Assembly: GCA_033675265.1 (NCBI GenBank)
Contig: JAUJYZ010000974.1
Coordinates: forward strand, 872,001-936,000
Reading direction: 5' to 3'
Length of the DNA stretch: 64,000 nt
DNA from: Actinostola sp. cb2023
Taxonomy: Eukaryota; Cnidaria; Anthozoa; Actiniaria; Actinostolidae
In this document: positions 32,673 through 44,448 of the stretch, piece by piece
How positions within the stretch are numbered: position 1 is the first letter of the stretch
Layout of the letters: every line of letters starts with the position of its first letter
Made by a program: the position numbers and the translations under genes
The notes under the pieces: model-generated
The model's database searches: none
Told to the model about the DNA's origin: nothing
What the model saw: only the letters and a program-made list of their open reading frames with translations

Positions 32673-35600
32673 ATGGATTGGTTAATGATTTTGCTCTCTC
32701 CGATTGTAATGATCTTCGTGTATCCACTGGTGTTTATGTGCGCTGTGTATGCATGTGCCGTGTTTCTGAGAGTCTATCGTCACAAGAGACGGGCGATATT
32801 CGACGCTTATGCCACGAATTTCTGGGATGGAGCTACACAGGCTGTTGCTGCTATTGTTGATGCTCACGGGGAATTTTGGCACGGTAGGTTAACCAACCAT
32901 GATTTGGGTGATATATTCTTTACCAAATTAGGTATTAACGAACGGGTTTCGAAGGTTCGTTCTATCGTGACGTTTATCATTCAACCGTTACTTATCGAAA
33001 GTGAATCATTCAAGAAACTAAGTTTAGTAGCGGTTTATTTTGCGATATTTAAGGGGTATTACTGCATAATTCAAGGTTTTTGTCAGAAAGATCGCAACGT
33101 GACGTTGAATTTATGATCGCAATTGCGTGACGTTGAATACGTGATGCTGAATTTACGATCGCAAGGTAACGTCTGTTACATAGTTTAGAATGTGGAAGTA
33201 GACTTAGACTGCGGTTAGGAAGGACAGTTATCCCTTTTAATCTAAGGTTCTCTTATGATAACAAAATTGCGTGACCTTGACATTCATGTGAACGGTCATC
33301 ATGACCACCTTCGGTCCTTCCCTTCGTACCGGAAGTGGAATGACACTAATCGGCTGAAAATCCTCTTAACAATGTTCCAACCTCCAGAACCAAGAAGTTG
33401 AATCACTTGTTTCCAGAATATTTTAATTTCAGAAATTGAAACTGGTACACCATCCCATAACCTGTTGGCTACTGTACAGACTGTATTAAACGCGGAAAAT
33501 GAGTTTCGTCGCCATCAGCAACTTTAACGAGTTGCGCGCATGTTCTGAGTCTTAAATGACACCTTGTTGTTCGCCCAAGGGACGCCCATCCAGCAGGCAC
33601 AAATAACTTTCTTACCTAATACTTCTGTAATGAAACATGAAACGCATTTTGACAGAAGATATGATACGATGGAATTCCTGTAGAACGGAGCTAAAAGTAG
33701 CTACGATCTGCACGGACTTGTACGGATTGACTGAGACGAGCAAACGCCTTTTGGCGTGACCTTTGGAAAAAGACTGATCTCTCAGCATGCTGTACATTCA
33801 CACGTTCGTCAAAAACGCAGGCAACCTCGTACCCTTTCACCCAAGAGTTACCCCTCCCCGTTCTACCCTCCCCCCCTAGGGGCGTCTCCGTGGTCCCTGT
33901 TTATAATAGCAAGATCTGACGACTGATTACAATGTGTTCCAGGCTATGAAATAGTTGGTATGGACAAGCTACCTAATAAAGGTCCTGCGCTGTTGATCTA
34001 TTACCATGGAGCCTTGCCTATCGATATGTATTACATCATGGCTAGAATTTTAATCCACAAGAAACGAAGACTAAGGAATGTTGTCGCTACGTTTTTATTT
34101 CATATTCCAGGTATGTACTTCATCACCAGTGTCTCTCGTAACGAATTTACACAGGGTACCCAGGCATCTGGAAACGTATCATTTGGCGCACGCGCGTGCA
34201 TAATTTTTTTCGCGCCCTTTGTTGTGCAGGGTGCCATAGAGTCATTTTCTTATGAGTGGGAAAGTTACGGTACCGCACCGCGCCCTGTCGTATTGAAAGA
34301 GTTTGATTGGATGAGATTCTTCTGCACGCTTTTTGATTGGTTCAGAAAGGAATCCATTTGAGTGTCACGGTACCGTAGGGTTCCCACTCATACGATAACG
34401 ACTCTATTGCAAGAATGCAGGGTTTGTGGATGCTATAGTGAATTTGCTGTTCTTTGTTTTGACTATTAATGATGATGGTCTATCCTCCATCAGGGTTCCA
34501 AATTGCATTGGAAGTATTTGGCGCAGTCGAAGGTCGAACGAGAGATCAGTGTGTAGAAATATTAAGAGTAAGTCGACATGTAATCTTGCAAAGTTTAAAT
34601 CTTTTGTCCGTTGTATAAGAACAGCACGTAACGTTTACATCTACAGAATGGTGACTTGCTAGCTATATCCCCTGGGGGTGTTAGAGAGGCATTATTCTCA
34701 GATGAATATTATGGGATGATATGGAACGCAAGGAAAGGTTTTGCAAAGGTTGCCATGACAGCAGGAGTTGTAAGTACGACAACATGATTACCGTACCACA
34801 GGGAACCCAACTTAGTTTTTATTGTTTGATTTTTACAGCCAATTTATCCAGTGTTTACACAGAACGTTAGGGAGGCCATTAGATCGATTAAAACAGGGCG
34901 AGGTAAGTGTGTTAGTGGGCAAGTATTTTTTGGTTTGCGTGAAGGGCCTAGAGATGCGTCATAATTCTAACGACATTTATGTTTCTGCAACTGAAACAGG
35001 ATTCTTTAGAAAGTTTTATGAGTGGACGAAGCTTCCTCTGGTGCCGTTGTACGGAGGATTTCCCGTTAAAATGAGGTTAGAATCTATATATAACACCTCC
35101 CATTAGTGGACACCTCCCATAAGTGGACACCTCCCATAAGCGGACACCTCCCATAAGCGGACACCTCCCATAAGTGGGCACCTCCCATAAGTGGACGCCT
35201 CCCATTAGCGCCGGACACCTCCCATAAGTGGACACCTCCCATAAGTGGACACCTCCCATAAGTGGACACCTCCCATAAGTGGGCACCTCCCATAAGTGGA
35301 CGTCTCCCATAAGCGGACACCTCCCATAAGTGGACACCTCCCATAAGTGGACACCTCCCATAAGTGGACACCTCCCATAAGCGGACACCTCCCATAAGTG
35401 GACACCTCCCATAAGCGGACACCTGCCATACGTGGACACCTCCCATAAGCGGACACTTCCCATAAGTGGACACCTCCCATAAGTGGACACCTCCCATAAG
35501 CGGACACCTCCCATAAGTGGACACCTCCCATAAGCGGACACCTGCCATACGTGGACACCTCCCATAAGCGGACACTTCCCATAAGTGGACACCTCCCATA

Positions 35601-38600
35601 CGCGGACACCTCCTATAGTGGACACCTATAGTGGACACCTCCTATTGTGGACACCTCCCATAAGCGGACACCTGCCACAAGTGGACACCTCCTATGGTGG
35701 ACACCTCCCCATAAACGGACACCTGCCATAAGCGGACACCTCCTATAGTGGACACCTCCCATAAGCGGACACTTCCTATAGTGGACACTTCCTAAAGTGG
35801 GCACATCCCATAAGCGGACACTTCCTATAGTGGACACCTCCTATAGTGGACACCTCCTATAGTGGACACTTCCTATAGTGGACACCTCCTATAGTGGACA
35901 CCTCCTATAGTGGACACCTCCTATAGTGGACACCTCCTATAGTGGACACCTCCTATAGTGGACACCTCCTATAGTGGACACCTCCTATAGTGGACACCTC
36001 CTATAGTGGACACCTCCTATAGTGGACACCTCCTATAGTGGACACCTCCTATAGTGGACACCTCCTATAGTGGACACCTCCTATAGTGGACACCTCCTAT
36101 AGTGGACACTTCCTATAGTGGACACCTCCTATGGTGGACACCTCCCCATAAACGGACACCTGTCATAAGCGGACACCTCCTATAGTGGACACCTCCCATA
36201 AGCGGACACTTCCTATAGTGGACACTTCCTAAAGTGGGCACCTCCCATAAGCGGACACTTCCTATAGTGGACACCTCCTATAGTGGACACCTCCTATAGT
36301 GGACACTTCCTATAGTGGACACCTCCTATAGTGGACACCTCCTATAGTGGACACTTCCTATAGTGGACACCTCCTATAGTGGACACCTCCTATAGTGGAC
36401 ACCTCCTATAGTGGACACCTCCTATAGTGGACACCTCCTATAGTGGACACCTCCTATAGTGGACACCTCCTATAGTGGACACCTCCTATAGTGGACACCT
36501 CCTATAGTGGACACCTCCTATAGTGGACACCTCCTATAGTGGACACCTCCTATAGTGGACCTCCTATAGTGGACACCTCCTATAGTGGACACCTCCTATA
36601 GTGGACACCTCCTATAGTGGACACCTCCTATAGTGGACACCTCCTATAGTGGACTATAGTGGACACCTCCTATAGTGGACACCTCCTATAGTGGACACCT
36701 CCTATAGTGGACACCTCCTATAGTGGACACCTCCTATAGTGGACACCTCCTATAGTGGACACCTATAGTGGACACTTCTATAGTGGACACCTATAGTGGA
36801 CACCTCCTATAGTGGACACCTCCTATAGTGGACACCTCCTATAGTGGACACCTCCTATAGTGGACACCTCCTATAGTGGACACCTCCTATAGTGGACACC
36901 TCCTAAAGTGGACACCTCCTATAGTGGACACTTCCTATAGTGGACACTTCCTATAGTGGACACTTCCTATAGTGGACACCTCCTATAGTGGACACCTCCT
37001 ATAGTGGACACCTCCTATAGTGGACACTTCCTATAGTGGACACTTCCTATAGTGGACACCTCCTATAGTGGACACCTCCTATAGTGGACACCTCCTATAG
37101 TGGACACCTCCTATAGTGGACACTTCCTATAGTGGACACCTCCTATGGTGGACACCTCCCCATACCTGTCATAAGCGGACACCTCCTATAGTGGACACCT
37201 CCCATAAGCGGACACTTCCTATAGTGGACACTTCCTAAAGTGGGCACCTCCCATAAGCGGACACTTCCTATAGTGGACACCTCCTATAGTGGACACCTCC
37301 TATAGTGGACACTTCCTATAGTGGACACCTCCTATAGTGGACACCTCCTATAGTGGACACTTCCTATAGTGGACACCTCCTATAGTGGACACCTCCTATA
37401 GTGGACACCTCCTATAGTGGACACCTCCTATAGTGGACACCTCCTATAGTGGACACCTCCTATAGTGGACACCTCCTATAGTGGACACCTCCTATAGTGG
37501 ACACCTCCTATAGTGGACACCTCCTATAGTGGACACCTCCTATAGTGGACACCTCCTATAGTGGACACACCTCCTATAGTGGACACTTCCTATAGTGGAC
37601 ACCTCCTATAGTGGACACCTCCTATAGTGGACACCTCCTATAGTGGACACCTCCTATAGTGGACACCTCCTATAGTGGACACTTCCTATAGTGGACACTT
37701 CCTATAGTGGACACCTCCTATAGTGGACACCTCCTATAGTGGACACCTCCTATAGTGGACACCTCCTATAGTGGACACTTCCTATAGTGGACACTTCCTA
37801 TAGTGGACACCTCCTATAGTGGACACCTCCTATAGTGGACACCTCCTATAGTGGACACCTCCTATAGTGGACACCTCCTATAGTGGACACCTCCTATAGT
37901 GGACACCTCCTATAGTGGACACCTCCTAAAGTGGACACCTCCTATAGTGGACACTTCCTATAGTGGACACTTCCTATAGTGGACACTTCCTATAGTGGAC
38001 ACCTCCTATAGTGGACACCTCCTATAGTGGACACCTCCTATAGTGGACACTTCCTATAGTGGACACTTCCTATAGTGGACACCTCCTATAGTGGACACCT
38101 CCTATAGTGGACACCTCCTATAGTGGACACCTCCTATAGTGGACACTTCCTATAGTGGACACCTCCTATAGTGGACACCTCCTATAGTGGACACCTCCTA
38201 TAGTGGACATTTCCTATAGTGGACACCTCCTATAGTGGACACCTCCTATAGTGGACACCTCCTATAGTGGACACTTCCTATAGTGGACACCTCCTATAGT
38301 GGACACCTCCTATAGTGGACACCTGCCATAAGCGGACACCTCCTATAGTGGACACCTCCCATAAGCGGACACTTCCTATAGTGGACACCTCCTAACGTGG
38401 ACACCTCCCATAAGCGGACACTTCCTATAGTGGACACCTCCTATAGTGGACACCTCCCATAAGCGGACACTTCCTATAGTGGACACCTCCTATAGTGGAC
38501 ACCTCCCATAAGCGGACACTGATCCCAAGGATATCCGCTCACGGGAGATTCCACTGTATTTAATTATTTTCGTTTGATATTTTTATTTTGTGTGTGTTCC

Positions 38601-39000
38601 TTGTATATACACTAGGACTTTCATAGGAGACCCGATAGAACACGACCCAAGCAGAACGTGTGAAGAACTCACCATAATGGTATGACAATCAAATATTATC
38701 AGCAAATCAGCACTCAAACTGCTCTAAACAGCAATCCGTTCATACGTAGTCTTATTTATAGTGCAGTGCATGGAGGTCGCAGCTCTGCCGATAGAAATTA
38801 TACATGTTCTGTGGATTGCATGCATTGGTGTTTCATGACCAACTTTTTCACTGTAGGTCCAAAGCGAGATTCAAAAGTTAATCAAGAAACACCAAAGAAT
38901 ACCAGGAAGCATTCTGTTGGCTTTACGCGATCGATGGACTCATCGGAAGAGAAGTTCATCTTCGACAAAGAAGGCACACTACTGGTCTGTGGGCTCCTAG
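32673..39000 (+). CDS. TMEM68: TMEM68-type membrane acyltransferase, 8 exons
   Basis: TMEM68 is an ER membrane acyltransferase of the LPLAT/DGAT2-related group that makes mono- and triacylglycerol. Exons: 32673-32883, 33943-34110, 34494-34567, 34647-34769, 34839-34902, 35000-35075, 38616-38679, 38857-39000. They join in frame to 307 residues. An N-terminal hydrophobic segment (about residues 4-33) is followed by YATNFWDGA, the acceptor-site box YYHGALPID (His and Asp, one residue longer than HX4D), AISPGGVREALFSDE, PIYPVFTQNVREA, VPLYGGFPVKMR, TFIGDPIEHDP and KKHQRIPGSIL. These match TMEM68 along its length. Intron 6 (35076-38615) is almost entirely satellite. MITEs lie in intron 2. The C-terminal tail after residue 285 is Ser/Lys-rich and specific to this protein. 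Confidence 0.92.
33120..33940. other. TMEM68 intron 1
   Basis: Intron with donor ACG|GTAGGT at 32883/32884 and acceptor TGTTCCAG ending at 33942. No second gene or clear repeat was recognised. Pyrimidine-rich near 33830-33890. Confidence 0.6.
34237..34406. repeat. AGAGTCG-MITE copy 5
   Basis: TAGAGTCATTTTCTTATGAG at left, CACTCATACGATAACGACTC at right. Interior GAGTTTGATTGGATGAGA and TTTTTGATTGGTTCAGAAAG are shared with copies 1 and 6. In TMEM68 intron 2. Confidence 0.85.
35090..38520. repeat. 3.4 kb satellite of 16/17-bp units in TMEM68 intron 6
   Basis: Two unit types alternate: 17-bp CATAAGTGGACACCTCC (with an AGCGG form), mainly in 35090-35600 and at the right edge, and 16-bp TATAGTGGACACCTCC through the rest, about 210 units in all. 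A marker block (CCTATGGTGGACACCTCCCC) recurs at about 35691, 36128 and 37141, so longer segments were copied as higher-order units. Long open frames on the minus strand are products of the repeat. Confidence 0.95.
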
Positions 39001-39120
39001 CTGTGTGTTTGTTCAGACCTCCGTCTGCATGGAGGGCAACACAATACTTTTTTACTCCTTTACATCTTCATTTACAGTAATATTAAATCATACACTCACA
39101 GTGTCACGCGATGACGTTGT

Positions 39121-39266
39121 CAGTGGCGGATCCAGGATTTCAAAAAGGGGGTTCCAGAAACGCTACTTACTGCAGGACAAACCATAGTTTCAATTTCATT
39201 CTACTTAGCGTGAAGAACGGCTTTACAAAGGGGGGTTCTATGCAACCACCCCTGGATCCGCCACTG
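39121..39266. repeat. hAT-like MITE with CAGTGGCGGATCCAGG ends
   Basis: CAGTGGCGGATCCAGG and CCTGGATCCGCCACTG are exact inverted ends, with GTTGT flanking both sides. About 146 bp, just past the TMEM68 stop codon. CAGTGGCGG-type ends are common on small hAT-like elements in invertebrates. Confidence 0.8.
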
Positions 39267-39810
39267 GTTGTCATAGGAACGACAGTGATCTAGGACGGTA
39301 AAGCATGCTAGGAAAAGCAAGCGTCACTTTCCCTTTAATCCTAGCCGGACCGATGCTGGTTTTTCCTACGATGAACTCTTTGCAGTAATGAAGTATACGC
39401 AAGCCAACTCGTACCTCACTGGAAGCGCGCGCTATTCATACCTTTTCAAGCATGGGAAATTAGTGAAAATCTCCAAGGTTTTGGACATTTCTAATAAATT
39501 TCCAAGGTTTGACGAGCGCGCGTTTATTGCAGTGTCCATCAGCATTGGAAGTATTCATGGGCGTTCAAGTTGACTGATTCATTTATTCTGCGTTTTAGCA
39601 GCTTTCCTAAATAATTCGTTCCAAGTGAATGTGAATATTCAGTGAATAGTTCAATATTTTATAAGAATTTTGCCGGTCAAAATACCAAGAAAAACAATTA
39701 TTCATTTTTGAATCAAGAAATGGTTTAGATGATGCAGTATAAACTGATCTTTCAAATTTTACTTGCAATTTCATTTCCTAATACTGTTGCACATCAGTAT
39801 TTTCAAGAAC

Positions 39811-40138
39811 AGAGTCGTTTTCGTACGAGTGCTGGGAAGTTACTGTGCCGTGTCGTAGTGAAAGAATTTGATTGGATGAGATTCTGCAGCTACAAGCTTT
39901 TTGATTGGTTCAGAAAGGAAGCCATTTGAGTGTCACGGTACCGTAGGTTTCCCATCACTCATATGAAAACGGGAAAACACTAGATAGCAATGACCTAAAT
40001 CAGGTCAAGATTATTAGAATAACAATAGGAACTATTGTTAGATATGCCTCGTTCTACAAATGACATGTCTTTGTAGAACGAGGCATCTATTGTTATTCAA
40101 ATCTTTGCTATCTAGTGTTTTCCATGAAAACGACTCTA
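39811..40138. repeat. AGAGTCG-MITE copy 6, split by another element
   Basis: AGAGTCGTTTTCGTACGAGT at left and GAAAACGACTCTAA at right. Interior blocks match copy 5. The right terminal repeat is interrupted by a 152-bp insertion at 39972-40123. Confidence 0.85.
39972..40123. mobile_element. Nested MITE with 9-bp target duplication
   Basis: Inverted ends GGAAAACACTAGATAGC and GCTATCTAGTGTTTTCC, with ATGAAAACG duplicated at 39963-39971 and 40124-40132. Inner arms ATGCCTCGTTCTACAAA / TTTGTAGAACGAGGCAT. A 9-bp duplication suggests a Mutator-like origin. Confidence 0.9.
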
Positions 40139-40139
40139 A

Positions 40140-40950
40140 TACATTTCAGTAACATTGCTGGACAGAGTTAGGGATCTGAAATTATCAAATAATTAATATA
40201 TTTTAAAAATTCAAATCAAAATATAAATATGCTTTCAAAGCTTAATATCTGACAAATGACATAATATATTTTATCAAATCAATCTTTTTAATATAACAAA
40301 TTGTATACATGTACGTACGTCATTTGGCTGTATTTTATCAACACCAACCTCGACTTGATACCATTATATTGTTCGTGGGTACCGTGTTGGTGTATTGTTC
40401 CATGGGGGGAGGCCGCGGGGAGCCAATTTAGAGATGACGTTCAACATTTGCTAATTTGCGATTTTTCTCTTCCACGTAAATCCATACGACAATACTGTAT
40501 TACGCCTGGAACGCGGAAATCAGCTTATATCACGAACCGCACTGAAAAGATTTTCGAGGAGGGGTAGGAGAGGGGTAGGGGCCGGTATAGGGGAGATCGA
40601 GGGGAGTAAATTGGACGGGGTCTTGAACATGCTACTACAGCAGTGCGGTGATGTTTTCTAACCAGGGGGTACACGTAGTGCTATACCCTACGTCATATCC
40701 GGACTAGCCACGGCTAGCTATGACGCAGGCGAGCAAGGCGCTCTTGCTGCTCTACACAGGTTTATTTTCTTCGCAGTGCGCGTGCACAATATGTTTTGCG
40801 TGTCGCGCGTACTAGTGCATGTCAGATATCGGTAAGTTTATTTGTGACGCAGTTATCAGAGACTTTTGGGATTCAGCCAGCGAAGCGTCACTGAGAATTT
40901 CACGTGACTTCCGTCTGCCTCAAGGTCGGAATGGGTCATGCGAATGAAGA
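40140..40950. other. Intergenic region upstream of PLA2 gene 1
   Basis: No gene recognised. A plus-strand open frame near 40301-40567 lacks known motifs. Confidence 0.45.
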
Positions 40951-40955
40951 TAGAC

Positions 40956-40963
40956 TATTAAAG
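40956..40963 (+). promoter_or_regulatory. Possible TATA-like element of PLA2 gene 1
   Basis: TATTAAAG lies about 65 bp before the first ATG. Weak match. The corresponding site of PLA2 gene 2 is a better TATA box. Confidence 0.3.
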
Positions 40964-41020
40964 CCATCTCACATAAAAGATCGTCAAAGCTAGTTAGATA
41001 CGAGAAGCTGAGGATACTGC

Positions 41021-41885
41021 ATGAGCTATATTCTAGCATCCATGAGTTTCAAACGCTTTCTCGTTCTAGCAGTGGTGATGTGCGCTTCCTCTCAAGCCAT
41101 GTACCATTGGCAAACGCAGACGATATCGAACATGGAGAATCATTTCGTTTTCCCTGGGACAAAATGGTGTGGAAAAGGAAATAACGCTATGGGCTATGAT
41201 GACTTTGGTAAGTGTTTCTCTGACATATTCCCTCATCGAAATAGCTTGTCCATTGTATCATCGTGTTTATTAAATCAATATGATGTTGCGCTGTGTAAGG
41301 TTTTTCTAACGCTTTTCTACGTACATTCTTTTCAAAGGCAAACATAACCAGACTGACCATTGTTGTCGTTCACACGACCATTGTCCTACTTTTATCCCAC
41401 CCTTTAAACGACGATATGGACTCCTTAACTTCCACGCCATGCAAATGAGCCACTGTTCTTGTGAAAGTCAGCTGTTTGAGTGTCTATGGAGCCTTGGGAA
41501 TCCCGTTTCTACTGCTGTGGGACGGCTATACTTCAATGTTCTTCGTACTCCGTGTTTTGAACTGGTTGAAGTCAGGATGTGCGTGAAGTGGTCGTTTGAT
41601 TGGTGGAACTTTAACTACTTTTGTAGGGAATACGGCACGCAACTGAAAGCCAAGACTCTTTGGTTGAAGAACTACTTGAGAAATTTCCCTGAGACGACAA
41701 ACCGCAACTTCACCACTAGTACCTCGCAACCATCGTCTAAAGCCATGACAGTAGCTGCAGTAGATAGAACCACTACTGCACTAGTACCTCAAGGCCGCAG
41801 CCATCGTCTAAAGCCATCACTAGTACCTCAAGGCCATCGTCTAAAGCCACCACTAGTACCTCGCAACCATCGTCTAAAGCCATGA
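41021..41885 (+). CDS. Secreted group III phospholipase A2, gene 1
   Basis: Group III sPLA2 enzymes cleave the sn-2 ester of phospholipids with Ca2+. Members include bee venom PLA2, vertebrate PLA2G3 and cnidarian venom PLA2s. Exon 1 is 41021-41207 and exon 2 is 41338-41885, joined in phase 1 to 244 residues. The signal peptide is FLVLAVVMCASSQA; ATG 41021 and ATG 41042 are both possible starts. Motifs: Ca2+ loop FPGTKWCGKGN, active site DHCCRSHDHC with the His-Asp pair, then SHCSCESQLFECL. All are intact. The C-terminal tail is Ser/Thr/Pro-rich and internally repeated, and a repeat offset of 137 bp shifts the frame so that it ends at 41885. Paralogue of the gene at 47090, sharing the same intron position. 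Whether it serves digestion, defence or venom is not readable from the sequence. Confidence 0.85.
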
Positions 41886-41930
41886 CAGTAGCTGCAGTAG
41901 ATAGAACCACTACTGCACTACTGCCCCTAA
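41711..41930. repeat. Internal tandem repeat in the PLA2 gene 1 tail
   Basis: CACCACTAGTACCTCGCAAC starts copies at 41711 and 41848, 137 bp apart, with shorter ACTAGTACCTCAAGG units in between. 137 is not a multiple of three, so the second copy is read in another frame. An open frame in the alternative phase continues to about 42030. Confidence 0.85.
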
Positions 41931-42327
41931 CTTCAGAGGGACCTCTCACAGACAAAATACTAAAACTAACAGAAACACCAACAAATAACACAGCTATTAC
42001 TACCACCACGAGGACTAAGCATCCCACTTGACCTTAGAAAAATAGATAACGTTGAACAAACAAAGACTGGATAAATGAATTGCTTTTATTTGTACAGGTT
42101 TCGCAATGTAGACCGAACTATTGTTAGCTTTTTTATTGCCTAAACCTTCTTCGATCAGTGATCGTGACTGAGTTGATCACTGGTCCAACGCAATTCGTGT
42201 TTTATGTTAATCTGCTACAGTAGCTATGCCAAGAAGCGATCTGTACTGTTATCGACATGGCAGTGAGTCCAAGGGACATGATCGATCGATGGATTATCCA
42301 AGTTATTTTTAAAATCGTGTTTAGTTA

Positions 42328-42352
42328 TTATTATTATTATTATTATTATTAT
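42328..42352. repeat. (TTA)n microsatellite
   Basis: About eight TTA units. Confidence 0.9.
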
Positions 42353-42496
42353 CAGTGTTTGTTACGTAAATAAATAATTGTTTGATTGATTCGTTGAATG
42401 ATTGATCTAACGTACGACTGATATCAAGAACATGTTGATTGTCTGATTGACGGGTTGATTGACAGGAACCACAGGTATCATCCCAATCTCGTTATG

Positions 42497-42547
42497 GGGA
42501 GGGGGGGGGGGGGGGGGGGGGGTGGGGGGGGGGGGGGGGGGGGGGGG
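42497..42547. repeat. Poly-G tract of about 50 bp
   Basis: Nearly uninterrupted G with one T. Prone to sequencing and assembly length error and able to form G-quadruplexes. Confidence 0.9.
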
Positions 42548-42904
42548 ATTAGAGGTTACTGAAAAGGATCGGATATAAGGAAATATTAAACCTTTAAAAA
42601 TAACAACTGCACCGAAATGTACAAGTGTATTATTTCGTGTTCAGTTTTATTCCAAAGAATTCGTACAGTTAGTAACTATGAATTGTCATGTAATTATGCA
42701 TGACTTGTTGTGTTGCTAGGTAACGAAGATTGGGATGCCTGTGCAAAGAGTCCCAGTCAAACCTGACGACACCATCTAATCGTCGATCCCAGTCACCTCA
42801 GGTTTCCGTGGGTAGCAGAGATTCGGCTTTACAATTATTGTCTCTCTAGTACCCTGCAGGGTAGAGCAATTTTCATTCATGCAAGAAAACAGCCAAGTGG
42901 ATTG

Positions 42905-42990
42905 GAGAGGAGGGGGACGGGGAGGGGGATGGGAGGGGGGGGGGACGGGGAGGGGGATGGGGAGGGGGATGGGGAGGGGGACGGGGAGGG
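42905..42990. repeat. G-rich simple repeat (GGGGAGGGGGAYG)
   Basis: Imperfect copies of GGGGAGGGGGATG and GGGACGGGGAG. The reverse strand reads as a spurious Pro/Ser-rich open frame. Confidence 0.9.
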
Positions 42991-42999
42991 GGGAGTAGT

Positions 43000-43660
43000 T
43001 GCACTGTAGTTCCAAAACATTTTGAGCTGTATGTTAGTCTCAGCAAAGTAAGTAATTGATTCAGTGCCTTTCAATTAATTAACAAATGTTAAAAGACGGC
43101 ATGCGTATGATAGAGTAGTTTTCATAAACACGTGAAATATATATCAGTAGTGAATACACATTACTGGTTCATTTACACTCTAATTCCATATTGTGTTCTT
43201 TCCGTTTTCATTTGACTATCACACAAACTGTAGTTTTTGTTTCACGGGAATTTACTGAATTATACTGAGTCTGAATAGGATACGCAGGGAAAACATCTAT
43301 CAGTTGTCTTAGTGGGTCCGAGTATCGGCCGTCCGGCATGGGCCGGCAGCACACCTGGCCTTTTTCAAAAACTCGGGATCGGAATATCGCGCGGTGTGCA
43401 AGGGCATATAGCCAGTGCTTGCATACTTGGCTGAAACAAAATGACAAAAATTCCATTTTCTTGTCTTTGATGTGAACATGCATACACAGGCACTGGATTC
43501 TAGTTCCGCGTTTGCCGTGACAAACCTTTATGACTAGCATCAGTTCTTTACAATAGCCACCGTTAGCGTCATTACAGCATTACTGATATATATGTTTAGC
43601 ACCGACTATACTTTCAGTTTATTTCACGTACTATATTTGTAGTTTATCGCGGCTAAAGTA
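43000..43660. other. No feature recognised
   Basis: Intergenic sequence. A 110-codon minus-strand frame at 43208-43540 has no recognisable domain and no supporting splice or start context. Confidence 0.45.
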
Positions 43661-43670
43661 GACCAAGCCA

Positions 43671-43774
43671 CGGCAGTGACCGTGGAGGGGTGGGGCAGGT
43701 AGGGCTGTAGCCCTATCAGACTAGCATACATCAGTGACCGTGGAGGGGTGGGGCAGGTAGGGCTGTAGCCCTAC
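43671..43774. repeat. Direct duplication with CAGTGACCGTGGAGGGGTGG
   Basis: CAGTGACCGTGGAGGGGTGG followed by GGCAGGTAGGGCTGTAGCCC occurs twice, 62 bp apart. Confidence 0.8.
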
Positions 43775-43791
43775 CACTTTTTTCAGAAAAC

Positions 43792-44423
43792 TAGAGTCGT
43801 TTTCGAATGAGTGTGAAACCTACGTTAGTTTACATTTGACACGGTTTTCTTTGTTATTCATAGGGCTTTATCTCCGGTATTGACCGGTTGAACAATAGAA
43901 TATAATTGAATTGCTCATTATGAATTCACCGGGATGTATCCATATACAGCCCTGGGTTGTATATGGATACATCCCGGTGAATTCATAATGAGCAAATGCT
44001 ATTCAATTCTACTCATAGTATTCATGCTATTCATAGTATTCATGCTAAATAACACTCCAAAAAATACCAAAAAATGCCTCAGATTGCTTCTTGCGAAAAC
44101 CTTGTCAAATGTAAACTAAGTCAGATAAATACCTCGAATGTCGGCAATAAGCCTATAAATCCCTCGGCCTACGGCCCTCGGGATTTATATGGCTTATTGC
44201 CTCCGTTCTCGGTATTTATCTCTTACGTACGGAGTCACGGTCACGGTACGGAATCGAAGACATTCTATTCAACCAATCACAGCGCGCAAAATCATCGCTC
44301 AACCAATCATGAACAATGCTTGGATACGGCATGATGATGGCGCGATACGCGGTCACGGTATGGTTCACGGTACGGCGACGAACCGTACCGCGCGTAACTA
44401 CTTCCCGTACGAAAACGACTCTA
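43792..44423. repeat. AGAGTCG-MITE copy 7 with nested insertions
   Basis: TAGAGTCGTTTTCGAATGAG at left, GTACGAAAACGACTCTA at right, right half with GAATCGAAGACATTCTATTC. About 400 bp of other inverted repeats are inserted: TTAGTTTACATTTGACA / TGTAAACTAA-type arms (43825-44120), a strong hairpin at 43905-43994, and another at 44120-44222. Confidence 0.75.
43905..43994. repeat. Strong hairpin (CTCATTATGAATTCACCGGG arms)
   Basis: CTCATTATGAATTCACCGGG, ATGTATCCATATACA are mirrored exactly around GCCCTGGGT. About 40-bp arms, within the copy 7 complex. Confidence 0.85.
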
Positions 44424-44448
44424 TTACAAAAACGGTAAAGGTTCTTGT

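Noticed and set aside
35077..35837. Long minus-strand frames reading MGGVHLWEVSTYGRCP-like repeats
   Set aside because: Translation of the 16/17-bp satellite in a TMEM68 intron; three frames are open at once, which is a repeat property.
42776..43074. Proline-rich minus-strand frames
   Set aside because: Translation of a G-rich simple repeat.
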